Source of the DNA: Rhynchospora pubera
Lineage: Eukaryota; Streptophyta; Magnoliopsida; Poales; Cyperaceae
Reading direction: 5' to 3'
NCBI GenBank assembly: GCA_028095005.1
Contig: CM051459.1
Span: forward strand, 310,126,513-310,190,512
Length of the DNA: 64,000 bases
The notes under the pieces are model-generated. The model saw nothing but the letters and a program-made list of their open reading frames with translations. It ran no database searches and was not told the origin of the DNA. Of this stretch, positions 46,878 through 58,439 are shown one piece after another (position 1 is the first letter of the stretch; each line of letters starts with the position of its first letter). The translations under genes were made by a program, and so were the position numbers.

Positions 46878-47051
46878 TAGTGGAGACTAATGGAGGAGAT
46901 GAGATCCATCCGCGCAGAGAGGAAAATGAACGGTCCAGATAATTGAACAGTAACGGCTGGTTTGTAGTGGAGACTAATGGAGGAGATGAGATCCATCCGC
47001 GCAGAGAGGAAAATGAACGGTCCAGATAATTGAACAGTAACGGCTGGTTTG
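46878..47051. repeat. Perfect or near-perfect 87-bp tandem duplication
   Basis: The block beginning TAGTGGAGACTAATGGAGG and ending AACGGCTGGTTTG occurs twice head to tail (46878-46964, 46965-47051) with no difference seen apart from the junction. Because 87 is a multiple of 3, open frames through it repeat 29 residues. Confidence 0.95.
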
Positions 47052-47973
47052 AAATTGAAGTATTTAAGATTTCCCATGTGTGTTGATTTTATATTTTTTT
47101 TAACCTGGCATAGCCACATTAGAATGCGGCAAGTTTTAATGCGTTGTTCACTTGTTCTAGATATTTTTCTACCAAATTTTAACTAAGTTCATGGCTTGTT
47201 CTAGAGACCTGATGGTGATAAGACAAATTTTGGAGATTACTCGGACTTCTGTTTGTTCAATAAAAAAATATTAAACGCTGCAATATATTTCTATTATGAT
47301 GTCGGAGAAATATAGATAAAGACAAACATGCATATCCGATTTTTTTTCTTTTTTTTTTGTTCGAATTACACGACTAAGAGGCCTCATCCACGAGTCAAAT
47401 TGATTTTATCCAAATTTGAATTTAAAGTGTGACTAAATCCAATTTAAGCTATAAATAATGCTGACAGGATATGTTCACATGTTGACCCTAGGAAAGTCAA
47501 GCCATCAACATCTTATTCAATCATGATCCATTATCTCTTGTGAATAATACTTATCTAAATTACCATTTCGGTATTGAAATACAGTATTAAATTCGACAAA
47601 TTCTCATTTGTTTGCTATTGGACGTCAAAGTATCTTTTCAGAGTCCAGCTAGCTAACTATGGCCTAAAAAATTTATTCAGTACATAATTTAATTTCTGTA
47701 TGTACAACGAAAGGTGAATTACATGCGCAAAGAACTTTAATATATTTGTATCTACAATTTAGTAACTATCATCTCATTTGATATTTCTTATATTCGTCAT
47801 ATATCTGTTCAGTGTTCACGGTACATCAAGAAATATGATAACAATTACCCATATGATTAATTCAATAATAAGTAGCTCTTATGATAATCGTTGACATAAA
47901 TCTCTAGAAAACTTTTATTCAATAGGCAATTATTGACATTTTTATAATCATAAGGATCTATTATATAATTTGA

Positions 47974-48309
47974 GTAATGCTAGAGTCAAATGCGATTCTA
48001 AACTCAATTATTGAAATTTCAAATGGTCAGCCTGAACTGCTAAATATAATCTTCATATTGAAATCTTTTTGGATATCAATTTTAATATTTTTATTTAAAA
48101 TTGGAGGATCCAAAATTAATTAGATTGAGGATTTTTTAAATTTCAAAAAATAAATAATTATGAAAAATGTAAATTTTGATATCTAAGAAGATTTTTATTA
48201 TTATGGATAATAAATTGAGATGTTAGGTTTGGCTATTATAATCTCAAAAATTGAGATTGATCGTGTTTGGCATATTGAAGTGTCAAAAAATGTTTGACTC
48301 TAGCATTAT
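47974..48309. mobile_element. ~335-bp inverted-repeat MITE
   Basis: GTAATGCTAGAGTCAAA at left and TTTGACTCTAGCATTATT at right; inner mirrored blocks AATTATTGA, 'cttcatattgaaatcttttt' and inverse. Same style as the 13.5-kb and 63.1-kb elements. Confidence 0.78.
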
Positions 48310-48728
48310 TCGTATAATCTTGCTCGTACAACATAGAAAGAGGATAGGCCTTCAATTGTTTTATTTAAATAAAAAATTATTCATCTGAGTCTGTCCAATT
48401 ATCGCAAAAATTTAAGGCGAAACAAATTATTCCATATGATGGAAGAAATAGCAAAACAATGCTCAATATTGACAAATAAGCTAAGAAAATGCATGATGAA
48501 TTTTGATGTATTAGGAAAAAAACGGAGCCTCAGTAAATTTCTTTTCAAACTATTTAAATTTGAACAGAAAAAAAAAGCAATACAATTTCCTCCGTGCGCG
48601 TGCAATTTGTGCCATCTTTAAAGCAGAATTGGCCACTTGGCCTGGATCTGTTGATAATCTTCTCCATCGTTATTTAACTGGAGATCTGCTGGATTTTCTT
48701 GGGAATGGAAAACGATCTTTTGTCAGAC

Positions 48729-48893
48729 GGACCGTTTGGATCGCTTAAGAATTTGGAGAATTTGGAAAAATTTTTATTTTTAGGTATAAATTTATTGGAA
48801 AGTGTGTAAATTTGTGAAGAGTTTAAATTGTTTATAATAAATTTATACTAGGAAGATGAAATTTTTCAAATTCTTAAAGAATCCAAACAGCCC
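48729..48893. mobile_element. ~165-bp MITE, GTTTGGAT family
   Basis: GGACCGTTTGGATCGCTTAAG and inverse of CTTAAAGAATCCAAACAGCCC with core 'aaatttattggaaagtgtg'. Target duplication ambiguous. Confidence 0.78.
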
Positions 48894-48899
48894 CACGAT

Positions 48900-50219
48900 G
48901 ATTAAAAGGGTCCCAAATTCCACTGCCTGTTTGGTCCAATTCATCCAATTGGAGAGAACAAATTGTCAACTGTTGAGATTTGAGCCATACCCACGCTGGT
49001 GGTCCATGAAAATAATACAATACTCCAAGTCTACGGTGGACCCATCAACTTCATGCGATGGGGACCATTTTATGTTCCTCCAGTTGATCTTAATTAATAA
49101 ACACCATTTTTTTCAATTCAACCACTTTTTTTTTTTTTTTGCTCAGTCAATTCAACCACTTACCCAAACGGTTACACTGGAGGACAGCACAGCATAGAGC
49201 CAGTTTGAATAAAACTTGAGTGGATTTAAATGATTAAATCTAGGACCACTTACCCTAAATCGCTAAGCAACGTCATCAGTTTGCACAGTCTGGAAGTTAC
49301 CTATTTATTAAAAAAAATTACCGGTTTAAAGTAATTTTTCTCTTTCATTTCAGGCACTACCTCATTACGTTCCATACTTCTTTGCACAAGGACTGTTTCA
49401 AAAATAAAGAAACGGATTGCTTGACATCTGCCGTCAAGGTTTCGAAAAAAATAAAAATAAAAAAAGGATCCTGGGTCCATGCTTATTTAATGATCTTTAT
49501 AAATTTCAGCTTGTTATTTGTTGGTAGTAGTGCAAATAACAACTTTTGTCTTTATTGATTTTTTCCCCATATTGTTGTTGGAAATAGTAATCAAATATAC
49601 TTCTTGGTCCCTCAAAAAAAAAAAAAATCAAAACTCCATGTACTAATTATAAAAGCAACTATAAAAAGTTCGGAATAATTTTACTTAAAAAATACCTATA
49701 AAAAGTTCAGAATAATTTTACCAGAGAGTTGGAAACAATTGTTATTCAATTATGGATTATTGATTTGTGTGATCTGATTTGATGTGTGGTTTACTGTTGA
49801 TTTCAGATAAAATGTCAGATCCTTTAACAGAAAAGAGTCGTGTTTAAATAATTTATTTTTCGAAAAAATATCCACTTATATCACTAAAAGATTGAACCAA
49901 ATATTTCTATTACCTAATATTATTTTATTTTTTTATGTGCTCACTTATTGGGAAATCTTTTGCTAGTATGTACTAAAATATCTCTCTCCACTTAACAAGA
50001 AACTTAGTATTGTTGTATTGTATGGATGTCAAAATACTAATAATAGAGCTTTCAGTTTATGTAATTAACCATACTAAACGTAATAGAATTCTTATATCAC
50101 TTGAAAATTTTTTCGAACAGGATGTTTTGCCCAAGATTCATCTACCAATTAAGTCGGCGTCCCTAACAGTGTATCGATTTAATGCAAATTTATTTGAGTT
50201 GTCGGACAATGAGTGATTA
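48900..50219. other. Intergenic DNA
   Basis: No gene recognised. A short direct repeat 'ctataaaaagttcggaataattttac' / 'ctataaaaagttcagaataat' occurs at 49660-49720; the 113-codon frame at 48856-49197 starts in the MITE and is not called. Confidence 0.45.
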
Positions 50220-50228
50220 TAAAATAAG

Positions 50229-51407
50229 CAGAATTGCTTAGTACCATTTTAAAATTTCCATCATCTCCATCATCCCCGCGTTATCCAACGCCACGCTGCA
50301 ACTAACTCCTCCCCCCTCCCTACCCCTCCTCCTCCTACGTACGCTGTGCCTCCAACCCTCCCCCCCCCCTCCCCTCCCCCCTTGTCTCTCGCGTACGCTG
50401 CGAGAATTACGAATTCTAGTGTCAATGAGGTTGGATACTACAACAGCTACATAAATAACTTCAACAGTTACACATATAACTTCAACAGTTATATATATTA
50501 ATTTCAACAGTTACATATATAACATATATAAGTTCAACTGTTACACATATAACTTCAACAGTTATATATATTAACTTCAACAATTTGAAAAATAAACAAA
50601 GGGAGCAAGAGAGACTAACGAGGATGGACATTTTATATAATTTGTTATCATTATTTTTTTTGTTCGGTGCAACATATAACTAGGAATGTGCATAGGCGGT
50701 AGAAAGTTATAAGCTCAGCCCATTATTTTAATTCTTTCAACTATATTCAAAGACGATCAAACGACGAGGTACTACAAAGAAAAGGCAACAGGAAACAAAG
50801 AAGAAGAGAGCAATCGGAGAACACAATTGCAGAAAAAGGATCGGAGAAGACGATAGCAATTGCAGAGAAGAGCAGACCAATCAGAGTACAGAAGATGAAT
50901 CGAAGAAGAGGAGAAATCGGAGAAGACAAGATCAATCGGAGAAGAGAAGATGAATCAATCCAGAGATATCCAGTTTAAATGTTGAAGTTAATATATTTAA
51001 ATGTTGAAGTTAATATATATAATTATTGTAGTTATATATATTAATTTCAACAGTTATAAATATATATATTAACTTCAATAGTTACGATAATAATTTCAAC
51101 AATTGTATGTATTAATTTCAACAATTACAATATTAATTTCAACATTTATGCATAGTAATTTCAACAGTTATGAAATGTGAGGGAGGAGGGTGAGGGGGAG
51201 GGGGTAGGGGTGGGAGAACAGCGTATGTGGAAGGGCAAGGGGGAGGGGGTTAAGGGGAAAGCGTACGTAGGAGGGAGGAAACAGAGTGACGAAGGGAGAA
51301 AGGGATGAGCGTACACTGAGGGATGATGGAATAATTTCCAAAAATAAAAAACGCGTTATGGGGATGACGGGAATGATGGATATTGGAGATGATCCTTATC
51401 AGTCCCG
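50229..51407. mobile_element. Mutator-like non-autonomous element (copy 2), 1,179 bp, 9-bp target duplication
   Basis: Left end CAGAATTGCTTAGTACC, right end inverse CGGGACTGATAAGGATC; TAAAATAAG exactly flanks both sides (50220-50228, 51408-51416). Subterminal C-rich/G-rich tracts (50.28-50.39 and 51.18-51.31 kb) mirror each other around 'tacgctg'/'cagcgta'. The interior holds 'acttcaacagttacatata' minisatellite units in two blocks (50440-50590, 50980-51170). No transposase. Confidence 0.88.
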
Positions 51408-52005
51408 TAAAATAAGTGATTGTATACTATTTTTAACATTCAGATAATACAGCGCTTACATCAAAACTAACAGCTCATCCAATTGTTACTTTGTGGTCTG
51501 TATATCTATAATTAACAATTCAACTACGACATAAGCCCTTCATTTGTGAAATTGGAATATTGTCTAATTAACTCATGATTACACAGTCTTAATTAACAGC
51601 AATTGACTCCCCTTTTGTCAATCTTCTGAAAGATATAAATTTTGAAAATATTTATTTCACTCAATGGTCTAAATTAAGAATGTGTCACTTTTGGTCAGAA
51701 AAACCATTACGCTTATATCTGGCGAATACATTGATTAAAATGAGTTCTCTTTTCCGTAGAAATTCCATAGAATTCTCATGTTAATTGAAATTTTTCGATC
51801 AAAATAAGTGAATTTGATTTCATTTAATTGAATTTTCTATGTTATTAGATCCAATGAAATTCTAAAATATCAATTGTAATAAAATGAAATCTCATATATA
51901 AATTATTTTGATCAAACCCTAAGTATCTTATTCACAAATTTTGCATTTGACAAGTGAAGTTGCAATGGAAATGATATTATGGTAGAAACAAATAGTGAGT
52001 ATAAA

Positions 52006-52154
52006 GAGAACCAGCTCTTGATCTAGCGGCAAAGAACAATGCATCTTAAGTGAAATGTTGCAGGTTCGAAACTCGACTGGAGGAATTTTTTTATAGACAT
52101 TTAATTTAAATATAAGTTAGGAGGCTTGACCTCCAATTTATCTTTTAAAAAAAG
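52006..52154 (+). mobile_element. tRNA-derived SINE, second copy
   Basis: Same head as 21172 (GAGAACCAGCTCTTGATCTAG), B box GGTTCGAAACT, body and oligo-A end. A short GTATAAA-like flank repeat is visible. About 12 bases between the A and B boxes are missing relative to the first copy. Confidence 0.85.
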
Positions 52155-53490
52155 CATGTATAAAATGTTTCAATAATAGAAATTTTTTTTATAACGTTAG
52201 AACTGGTTAATTATACTCTTCTCCATCTAGAATGATTTTATAACACTTATTTTGGATATTAAAACATTTAAATATCACAGACGCATTGTTGAACCATTGT
52301 TATCTTACATAATTCGAAGTAGTACGTATCAAAAGCTTCTGAATTGCGGAGAACTGATTTTAAATCTAAACGAAAGCAGATACAAATTGCTTCATGCATA
52401 TTGGTTTAAAAGGTATCTAACTCGCAGATCCCAACACCTACCAACTCATTTAGCCTCCAATCATTGCGAAACATTTCAGTCAAACAAAAAATTCCGTACT
52501 TGATCGCTAAAAAAATGAATTGGGACGACAAGTTGCAAATGCTAAACTACGATGGACACGCCAACAGATAATTGAGACAATGTCCTATTTTTTTAATTAA
52601 ATAAAATACATGGTTATATTATATTTTAGCAAATTCTGCATCATAACAATTTTTCTATATATTCACTAGAGAACCGCGGTCTAGCCTCTCCAAAACAATA
52701 AAAAAAATCTATATATGAATTCTTTTCAATAAAAAATATTGTTCCTTTAAAATTATGAACGGTTGGATAAAATTGAACAACAACAAAACTCAAATGGCTG
52801 AAAAATTAGTTCTTGAAAAAACTTCCCTAATATTTTCATTAAGTGTACATGTGTAACAAATAGATTTTTTCTAAGAAAATTTATTTGTAATCCTTCATAA
52901 TGTATAAAAAAAACCTTTTCACTATTGACTCAGTAGTCATTATTTAATGATTTTTATATAATTATTATATTAATGTTAAAATTTTAATATAATGCTTGTT
53001 CTTATTAAAAAAATTTCTGGCTCCTTTTTCGTACGATGGGGGTATTATTGTAACTTTCGTTACGGATTTCATTTTAACATCCTTGATTAATGGTTTTTAT
53101 TTGTGGTACATATTTGACAAACATATAACACAAGTAGCTCGTATCTTGTTCAACAAATATCGATGTGAGTAGCAATCAGATGATTTATTTATTTTAGTTG
53201 CAAGAATGGATAAGCTTCAAGGACAGGAAAAAGAGTTACCAGATGACCCAAATCCAAATTTCTTATTGCAACAAAAAATAAAAATTGTGCTCATTTGTGT
53301 ACTTTAATTCCAGAAAACAAGTATACACCAAAAAAAAAACATTAAGTTCATAAATAAATAAATACTAGAAGATGGCACAGGAATCAAACATGATCAATTT
53401 TATGAGCCAACAGGCCAACTAGGCAACGCCGACCACACTATATTGTACCTCATGACCTATATCGGGTACTAACTATCACAACAAACAATC
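52155..53490. other. AT-rich intergenic DNA
   Basis: No gene recognised; an 83-codon frame (52252-52503) has no familiar content. Confidence 0.45.
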
Positions 53491-53506
53491 CATATCATGA
53501 ATTTCG

Positions 53507-55881
53507 GGAAAAATTTTATCAATGACAAAAATACCCTCCATATTTTTAAAAAAGACAAAATAGAACAAATAATTTTAAAATGAGAATAACTATAGCGGTA
53601 ATGGTATTACCGCTATAAAACAAGCCTTATAACGGTAATACTATTACCGCTATAGGGGGCTAGTGTTTTTCTTTTTTTCTTCGGCTGACAAGTGTTTTTT
53701 TTTTTTTGCGTTGCATTTAGGAGAGAGGGGTGGGGTTGGATGCTGCATTAAACATGCACACTTGTTTTTTTTTCGGCAGATTTACTTTTCTTTTTTTTTT
53801 GTCGGTTTTTTCTTTTTTCTTTTTGTTTTTATTTTGTCCTTTTCATTACATAAACATGCAATATGTATTTTGAGTTGTACAGTTATTTTATTATTTTCAT
53901 TCTTAATTTGAATTAGATCATTGATATTTTTTATTTATATATCTATTTTGATCGTACTTGGCACCTAAATACTATCCAAACCAATGATATTCAATGTGCT
54001 TTTGTGATTTATTTTGCAAGATTGGGTACTGCCGTAGCAATTTCATTTGTTTTGCATGAACTTGGTGGATTGGGCATAATTACCACATAAAAAGGTAGAT
54101 TTTGGAGAAACAAGTGACTGAATAGAATCCATAGCACGGTAGAGCTCATCCTAAGCTTTCCAACGATCTTTGAATCACCTCAATCGGAGTTCGGATGAAG
54201 AAATTATAGACAAAATACTATGAGTGCTCGATTCTGGAATTTCGGTCCGAAATGTACGGATTTCGATCCGAAATCCACGTATGGAAAGTGAAATTTGGCA
54301 AGTTTCGGAGAAGGAAAGGAGATCTCTTGTCCTAACCGCCTCCTAGACTTTCCCTTGGTGCATTTAAGCACGAATTTCGACCGGAGAGGAGATACCACCT
54401 TCCATAGCATATTTTCCACCTTTCCACCACCTTTTTCACGCCGATCTCGCGCCGAAAGGCGTGGGATTCCACCTCTCACAGTGGAGCACGACCATGGTAG
54501 CAACTTTGGAGCGATTCTGGACGCGACGGCGGTAGAACCGATCCAACCACGGCTCTAGACGATCTATATCTCGAGTTAGAGGCGATATTTGGTTTATTCC
54601 TTTTTTTCTCTTGATATTTGATTTGATGGAGTTTGTATCTTGTTTTGCTTGCATGTTAGGCTAGTTAATGATGTCTTAGGGGTAGTTAGTAGATTAGTTT
54701 AGTATTTTGTTATGACTTGATTGGTTATGCTATGATTATGTGATATGTTTTGTTGAGTATTATATCTAGCTTGATTAATTTGATTGCTTGTTTGATTGTT
54801 TACCTATTGATGAACTGCAGCACCACTAGGACAATAAACTAGAACATACAATTGATTAGTTTAGTACTTGAGGTAAGCCAATCGCTTGAAAGAGGAGATT
54901 AGTTCACAACCGAAAGGTGTAACTTTTATTGATCCGACAAGACTTTAAATACCTCTAGAAATCCAACCAAACATACTTAAATAACTAAATCAGAACGAAA
55001 ATATAGATTTAGTTATTTACGTGGTAAAAACCAAGTTCCAAACCAAGTTAGAACCAAAATTGCGACAGCTGAGGTTAGAAACTTAGGTCTGGTTGTTTAG
55101 TAGCCTTCACATAACATTGTGTAAAGATATCAAGTTGAAACAAGAGGTCTAAAGCAAATTTTGGATCGAAACAGTATCCATTTCGGTCCAAAATCCGTAC
55201 ATTTCGGTCCGAAATGTGCCTCTGTCTCGATGAAAGTCGTGGACCGAGGTGCTTTAGAGCTAAACTAATTGAACACAAAACCCTAGGACATCCCTTGCAT
55301 TTATTTAGAGTAAAAAAATACCAAAAATAATTTATTTAATTGCACTTTAGATAATTGTCTTTATAAATCATAAAATTTAAAAATTAATTGTCTAGCTTTC
55401 GTGAGAAAGTAAAGTCTAGTAATCAGTTATACCGTCCCTTGAGTTCGACCCTAAAGTTTAACTAAAACGACTAGTTAGGTTAGCTCTAGGTTATAAATTT
55501 ATTTGATATCCTAGGTTTCAATTCCTTCGTCAATCATTTCTATAAATTTTGAAAACCGACAAAAAAAAAAAGAAAAGTAAATCTGCCCCAAAAAAAAATC
55601 AAATGTGCATGTTTAATGCAGCATCCAATCCTCACCCTCTCTCCTAAATGACGCAAAAAACAAAAAAGGACTTGTCAGCTGAAAAAACAAAAGAAAAATG
55701 TTATAGCGGTAATAGAATTGCCGCTATAGCCCCTTATAGCGGCAATAACATTATCGCTATAAGGCTGGATTATAACGGCAATAGCATTGCCGCTATAGCT
55801 GTGCTCATTTTAAAAATAGTAATTCTGCTTTGTCCTTTTTAAAATTCTGGAGGGTATTTTTGTCATCGATAAAAATTTTCC
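53507..55881. mobile_element. 2,375-bp Mutator-like element with ~300-bp TIRs and 9-bp target duplication
   Basis: Ends GGAAAAATTTTATCAATGAC and inverse GGAAAATTTTTATCGATGAC; TGAATTTCG at 53498-53506 and 55882-55890. The TIRs run about 300 bases each: 'aaaaataccctcc', palindromic TATAGCGGTAAT...ATTACCGCTATA units, GCTGACAAG, a 'tgctgcattaaacatgcaca' block and 'gtcggttttt', all mirrored at right. Two palindromes in the left arm (53591-53655), three in the right (55700-55798). The interior (53.83-55.55 kb) has mirrored 'tttcggtccgaaatgtac' phrases and 'gagttcgaccct', reminiscent of LTR-retrotransposon non-coding DNA; no transposase or known host gene piece recognised. Confidence 0.9.
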
Positions 55882-55899
55882 TGAATTTCGTTTCACGTG

Positions 55900-57500
55900 T
55901 TATCTTTTTATCTAATGTTTCTTTTTTTTTCATATATAGCATGGTTGCGAGTGGGTATCGTATCAGATACGGTGCGGATGTGGAGATCCGTTATTTTTAA
56001 AAAAATTGAATATGACAATATATATAAAATAACTAAAAGAATATATTTTTGTAATTGATATATATTGTAATTTTTTAATTACTTGTATACTAAATAGTAA
56101 ATAATTTGTAAAGATTACAAACTAATTATGATAGTTTTTATATAAATTTTAGATTTGAAAACTTTCAAAGTGTATTTCGGAGATTTATATAGCGTTTTTT
56201 TTGCTCCGAAAATGGTCGTTATGGGGTAAACCTTGATAAATCCAATAGATCTCGTCACAAACTTTCCGGATTGTAGTCATACGTCCAAAACAGACATTCC
56301 TAATAAAAAAGTTTTAGCATTTTGAAGTTCAAATCGCCATGTGGCATCCGGTGCGTATCACATGTGTTTCCGTATCGGATACATTTTTGCCGAATATGGG
56401 GTAACATAGCTTTTTTCTAAAAAAAAAAATGGAATGTACTAATGTAGGAGCTCCAAAGGCTATAAGTGATGGGTTTTATTTATTTATTTATTTTACAAAT
56501 GAAACTTGCAGAATTATGGCTGTTACATAAGCGCAATAGAAAATTTGAAATAATGTACTGATCTATCCCTCTTTGCTCTCCTTTTTCTTTTTTTTTTTTG
56601 AAATAATGTACCTTTTGTCCGCTTTTCATTCCTCCCCCCCCCCCCCCCCCAGAATCCACTAATTTTAACCCATATTGTCTTGGCTGTAAAAGAACAACAG
56701 CAGAAAATCCAACTTATGCACTGTTTCTTTTGTCACATGCGCATTTTATATGGGTGTAGTGTAATTAAACATAATAAGTTAGGCTTATATGCAAACGAAA
56801 AAAGAAAAGAAAAGAAAAAAGAAGCAAAAGTTTGATATTAGTCACGAATTGATTTGTTTTTATCTGACACAATCTATGATGTCACTGACAAATTCATCAT
56901 ATGACTTCTCAATCTTTCTTGATATCATTTCATCCTTCTTTTTATACCATGAAATGTCCGTGAAGCATTGCTAACTAATTTTTATATTTGTATTTTTTAT
57001 TACAAATCTGTAGACTTACATTTGGAGTCTTGTTAACTAAATCATAAAAGTAAGGAATGTTATGCAATATACAAGTTCTTTCACTTACATTAATTTTTCA
57101 GTCCGGTTTCTGCTCCGTTTTTGTTGAAATCTAAATATTGGTCAACTGCAGATTTTGCCTAAAAACATTAAATTAATTCCCGTGACCCGTTAAATTAATC
57201 TCCATGCACCGGACAGACTCTGGAACTCCTGTTATGGCAGGAGCAAATCCGATGGAGGGTCATTGTCTGAGGCATCTATCCTGTCACCACCACATGGCCG
57301 ATCGACACGTGTGGGTCCATACCCACACATCCCACCATTCAATCATGCCCCTTAATCAAAACATTAATTTGCACACCAATTACACACAACACCAACTCAA
57401 GACGATGAAGCAGTGAAGGAAGTAAATACAGAACTTTAGCTACCGTGTTGGCTCAGTTGTTAGTTACATACTTGTATATTAGTATATATATGCCATGTTG
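55900..57500. other. Intergenic DNA with poly-C run
   Basis: No gene recognised. A C run of about 17 lies at 56633-56650. GACACGTGTGG near 57304 contains a CACGTG G-box/ABRE-like core that could serve a promoter for the small ORF downstream. Confidence 0.4.
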
Positions 57501-57525
57501 GAAAATCAGAATTTTAGTAATGAAC

Positions 57526-57651
57526 ATGGCAGAGTGCCAAGGCAATTGCGCGCCGGCAGCGGCGCCACTGGCACTGGCGCGGGAGGTGAAGACGCCGGCG
57601 GCAGTGGCGCGGCTGCTCCTGGTGGCGTTTTTTGTGTGGGATGATTCCTAG
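57526..57651 (+). CDS. Small GC-rich ORF, 41 aa, unrecognised
   Basis: ATG at 57526 begins MAECQGNCAPAAAPLALA and ends VAFFVWDDS before TAG. GC content is far above the surroundings (runs of GGCGCC/GCGCGG), with third-position G/C, as in coding DNA. A TATATATATG-like tract precedes it. It may be a short gene, or a first-exon fragment of a larger protein truncated downstream, since no continuation or donor was identified. I do not know the family. Confidence 0.35.
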   Translation: MAECQGNCAPAAAPLALAREVKTPAAVARLLLVAFFVWDDS

Positions 57652-57854
57652 TCCATGGAAGTGTTTTTAGACCAGGTTTAGTTAGCTAAGAATGTAATTC
57701 CACAAACACTTTTTTATCGTCTCTTTCTTCTTTTCTGACAACCATTTGAAATATATATTGTTTTTACCATTCACCTTGTTTTCTCTCGAGGAAATTGCCA
57801 TTGGATCAGAAACCCATGAGAAATATTTTTAACAAATTGGGAATGAATATTACA

Positions 57855-58227
57855 GGCTCCGTTTGGATAGGTGTGGGAAGAAGGAAAGAAGTATTGGGAA
57901 GTGTGTAATTTTGTGGGGTGTGTTTGGATGCAACGGAATAAGTCGTGAATAGAGAATAAGAAAAAAAAATTCGATTTGCGTGCTTATCCATATTTCTTAT
58001 TCTTATACCATGGTTTTGTTAGTATAGGAATAAGGACCCAAATTTCTTATTCTTGTGTTGTTTGGGTTGCACAAGAATAAGAATAAGCACACAAATCGAA
58101 ATTTCTTATTCTTATTTTCTATTCCCGGCTCATCCAAACACACCCGTGAAGAGTTTGGATTGTTTATAATTTATTTCTTCCATTCTTCCTTCTTCCTACC
58201 TTCTTCTCAACGCATCCAAACGGTGCC
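57855..58227. mobile_element. MITE of the GTTTGGAT family, split by a second MITE
   Basis: GGCTCCGTTTGGATAGGTGTG at left, inverse GGCACCGTTTGGATGCG at right; the core 'gggaagtgtgtaattttgtg' is cut by the insertion at 57916 and resumes 'aagagtttggattg'. Confidence 0.88.
57916..58145. mobile_element. 230-bp nested MITE with GTG target duplication
   Basis: GGGTGTGTTTGGATG and a perfect inverse CATCCAAACACACCC; GTG at 57913-57915 and 58146-58148. Sister of 35132-35362. Confidence 0.92.
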
Positions 58228-58248
58228 ATAGAGAAGTATATTCACAAG

Positions 58249-58431
58249 GGCTCCGTTTGGATGGCTTCTTCCCGGAATAAGGAATAACCATTTTTTTACC
58301 AATAAATTTATTTCTAACCATCCAAACTCTTCACAAAAGTTACACACTTCCCAATAAATTTACCTCTTCTCAATAAATTTTTTCTCTTCTTTCTTCTTCC
58401 TACCTTATTCTCAACGCATCCAAACTGAGCC
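58249..58431. mobile_element. 183-bp MITE with AAG target duplication
   Basis: GGCTCCGTTTGGATGGC and inverse GGCTCAGTTTGGATGCG; AAG at 58246-58248 and 58432-58434. Near twin of 38543-38731. Confidence 0.92.
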
Positions 58432-58439
58432 AAGCATAT

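Noticed and set aside
48856..49197. 113-codon ORF
   Set aside because: Starts in the right arm of a MITE and reads through simple sequence; no domain.
52660..52690. Possible second Helitron end (CCGCGG ... CTCTAG on the minus strand)
   Set aside because: The hairpin is imperfect and too close to the CTAG; no companion 5' end or cargo.
57204..57416. 70-codon ORF upstream of the GC-rich ORF
   Set aside because: Histidine-rich low-complexity reading over a probable promoter; no domain.
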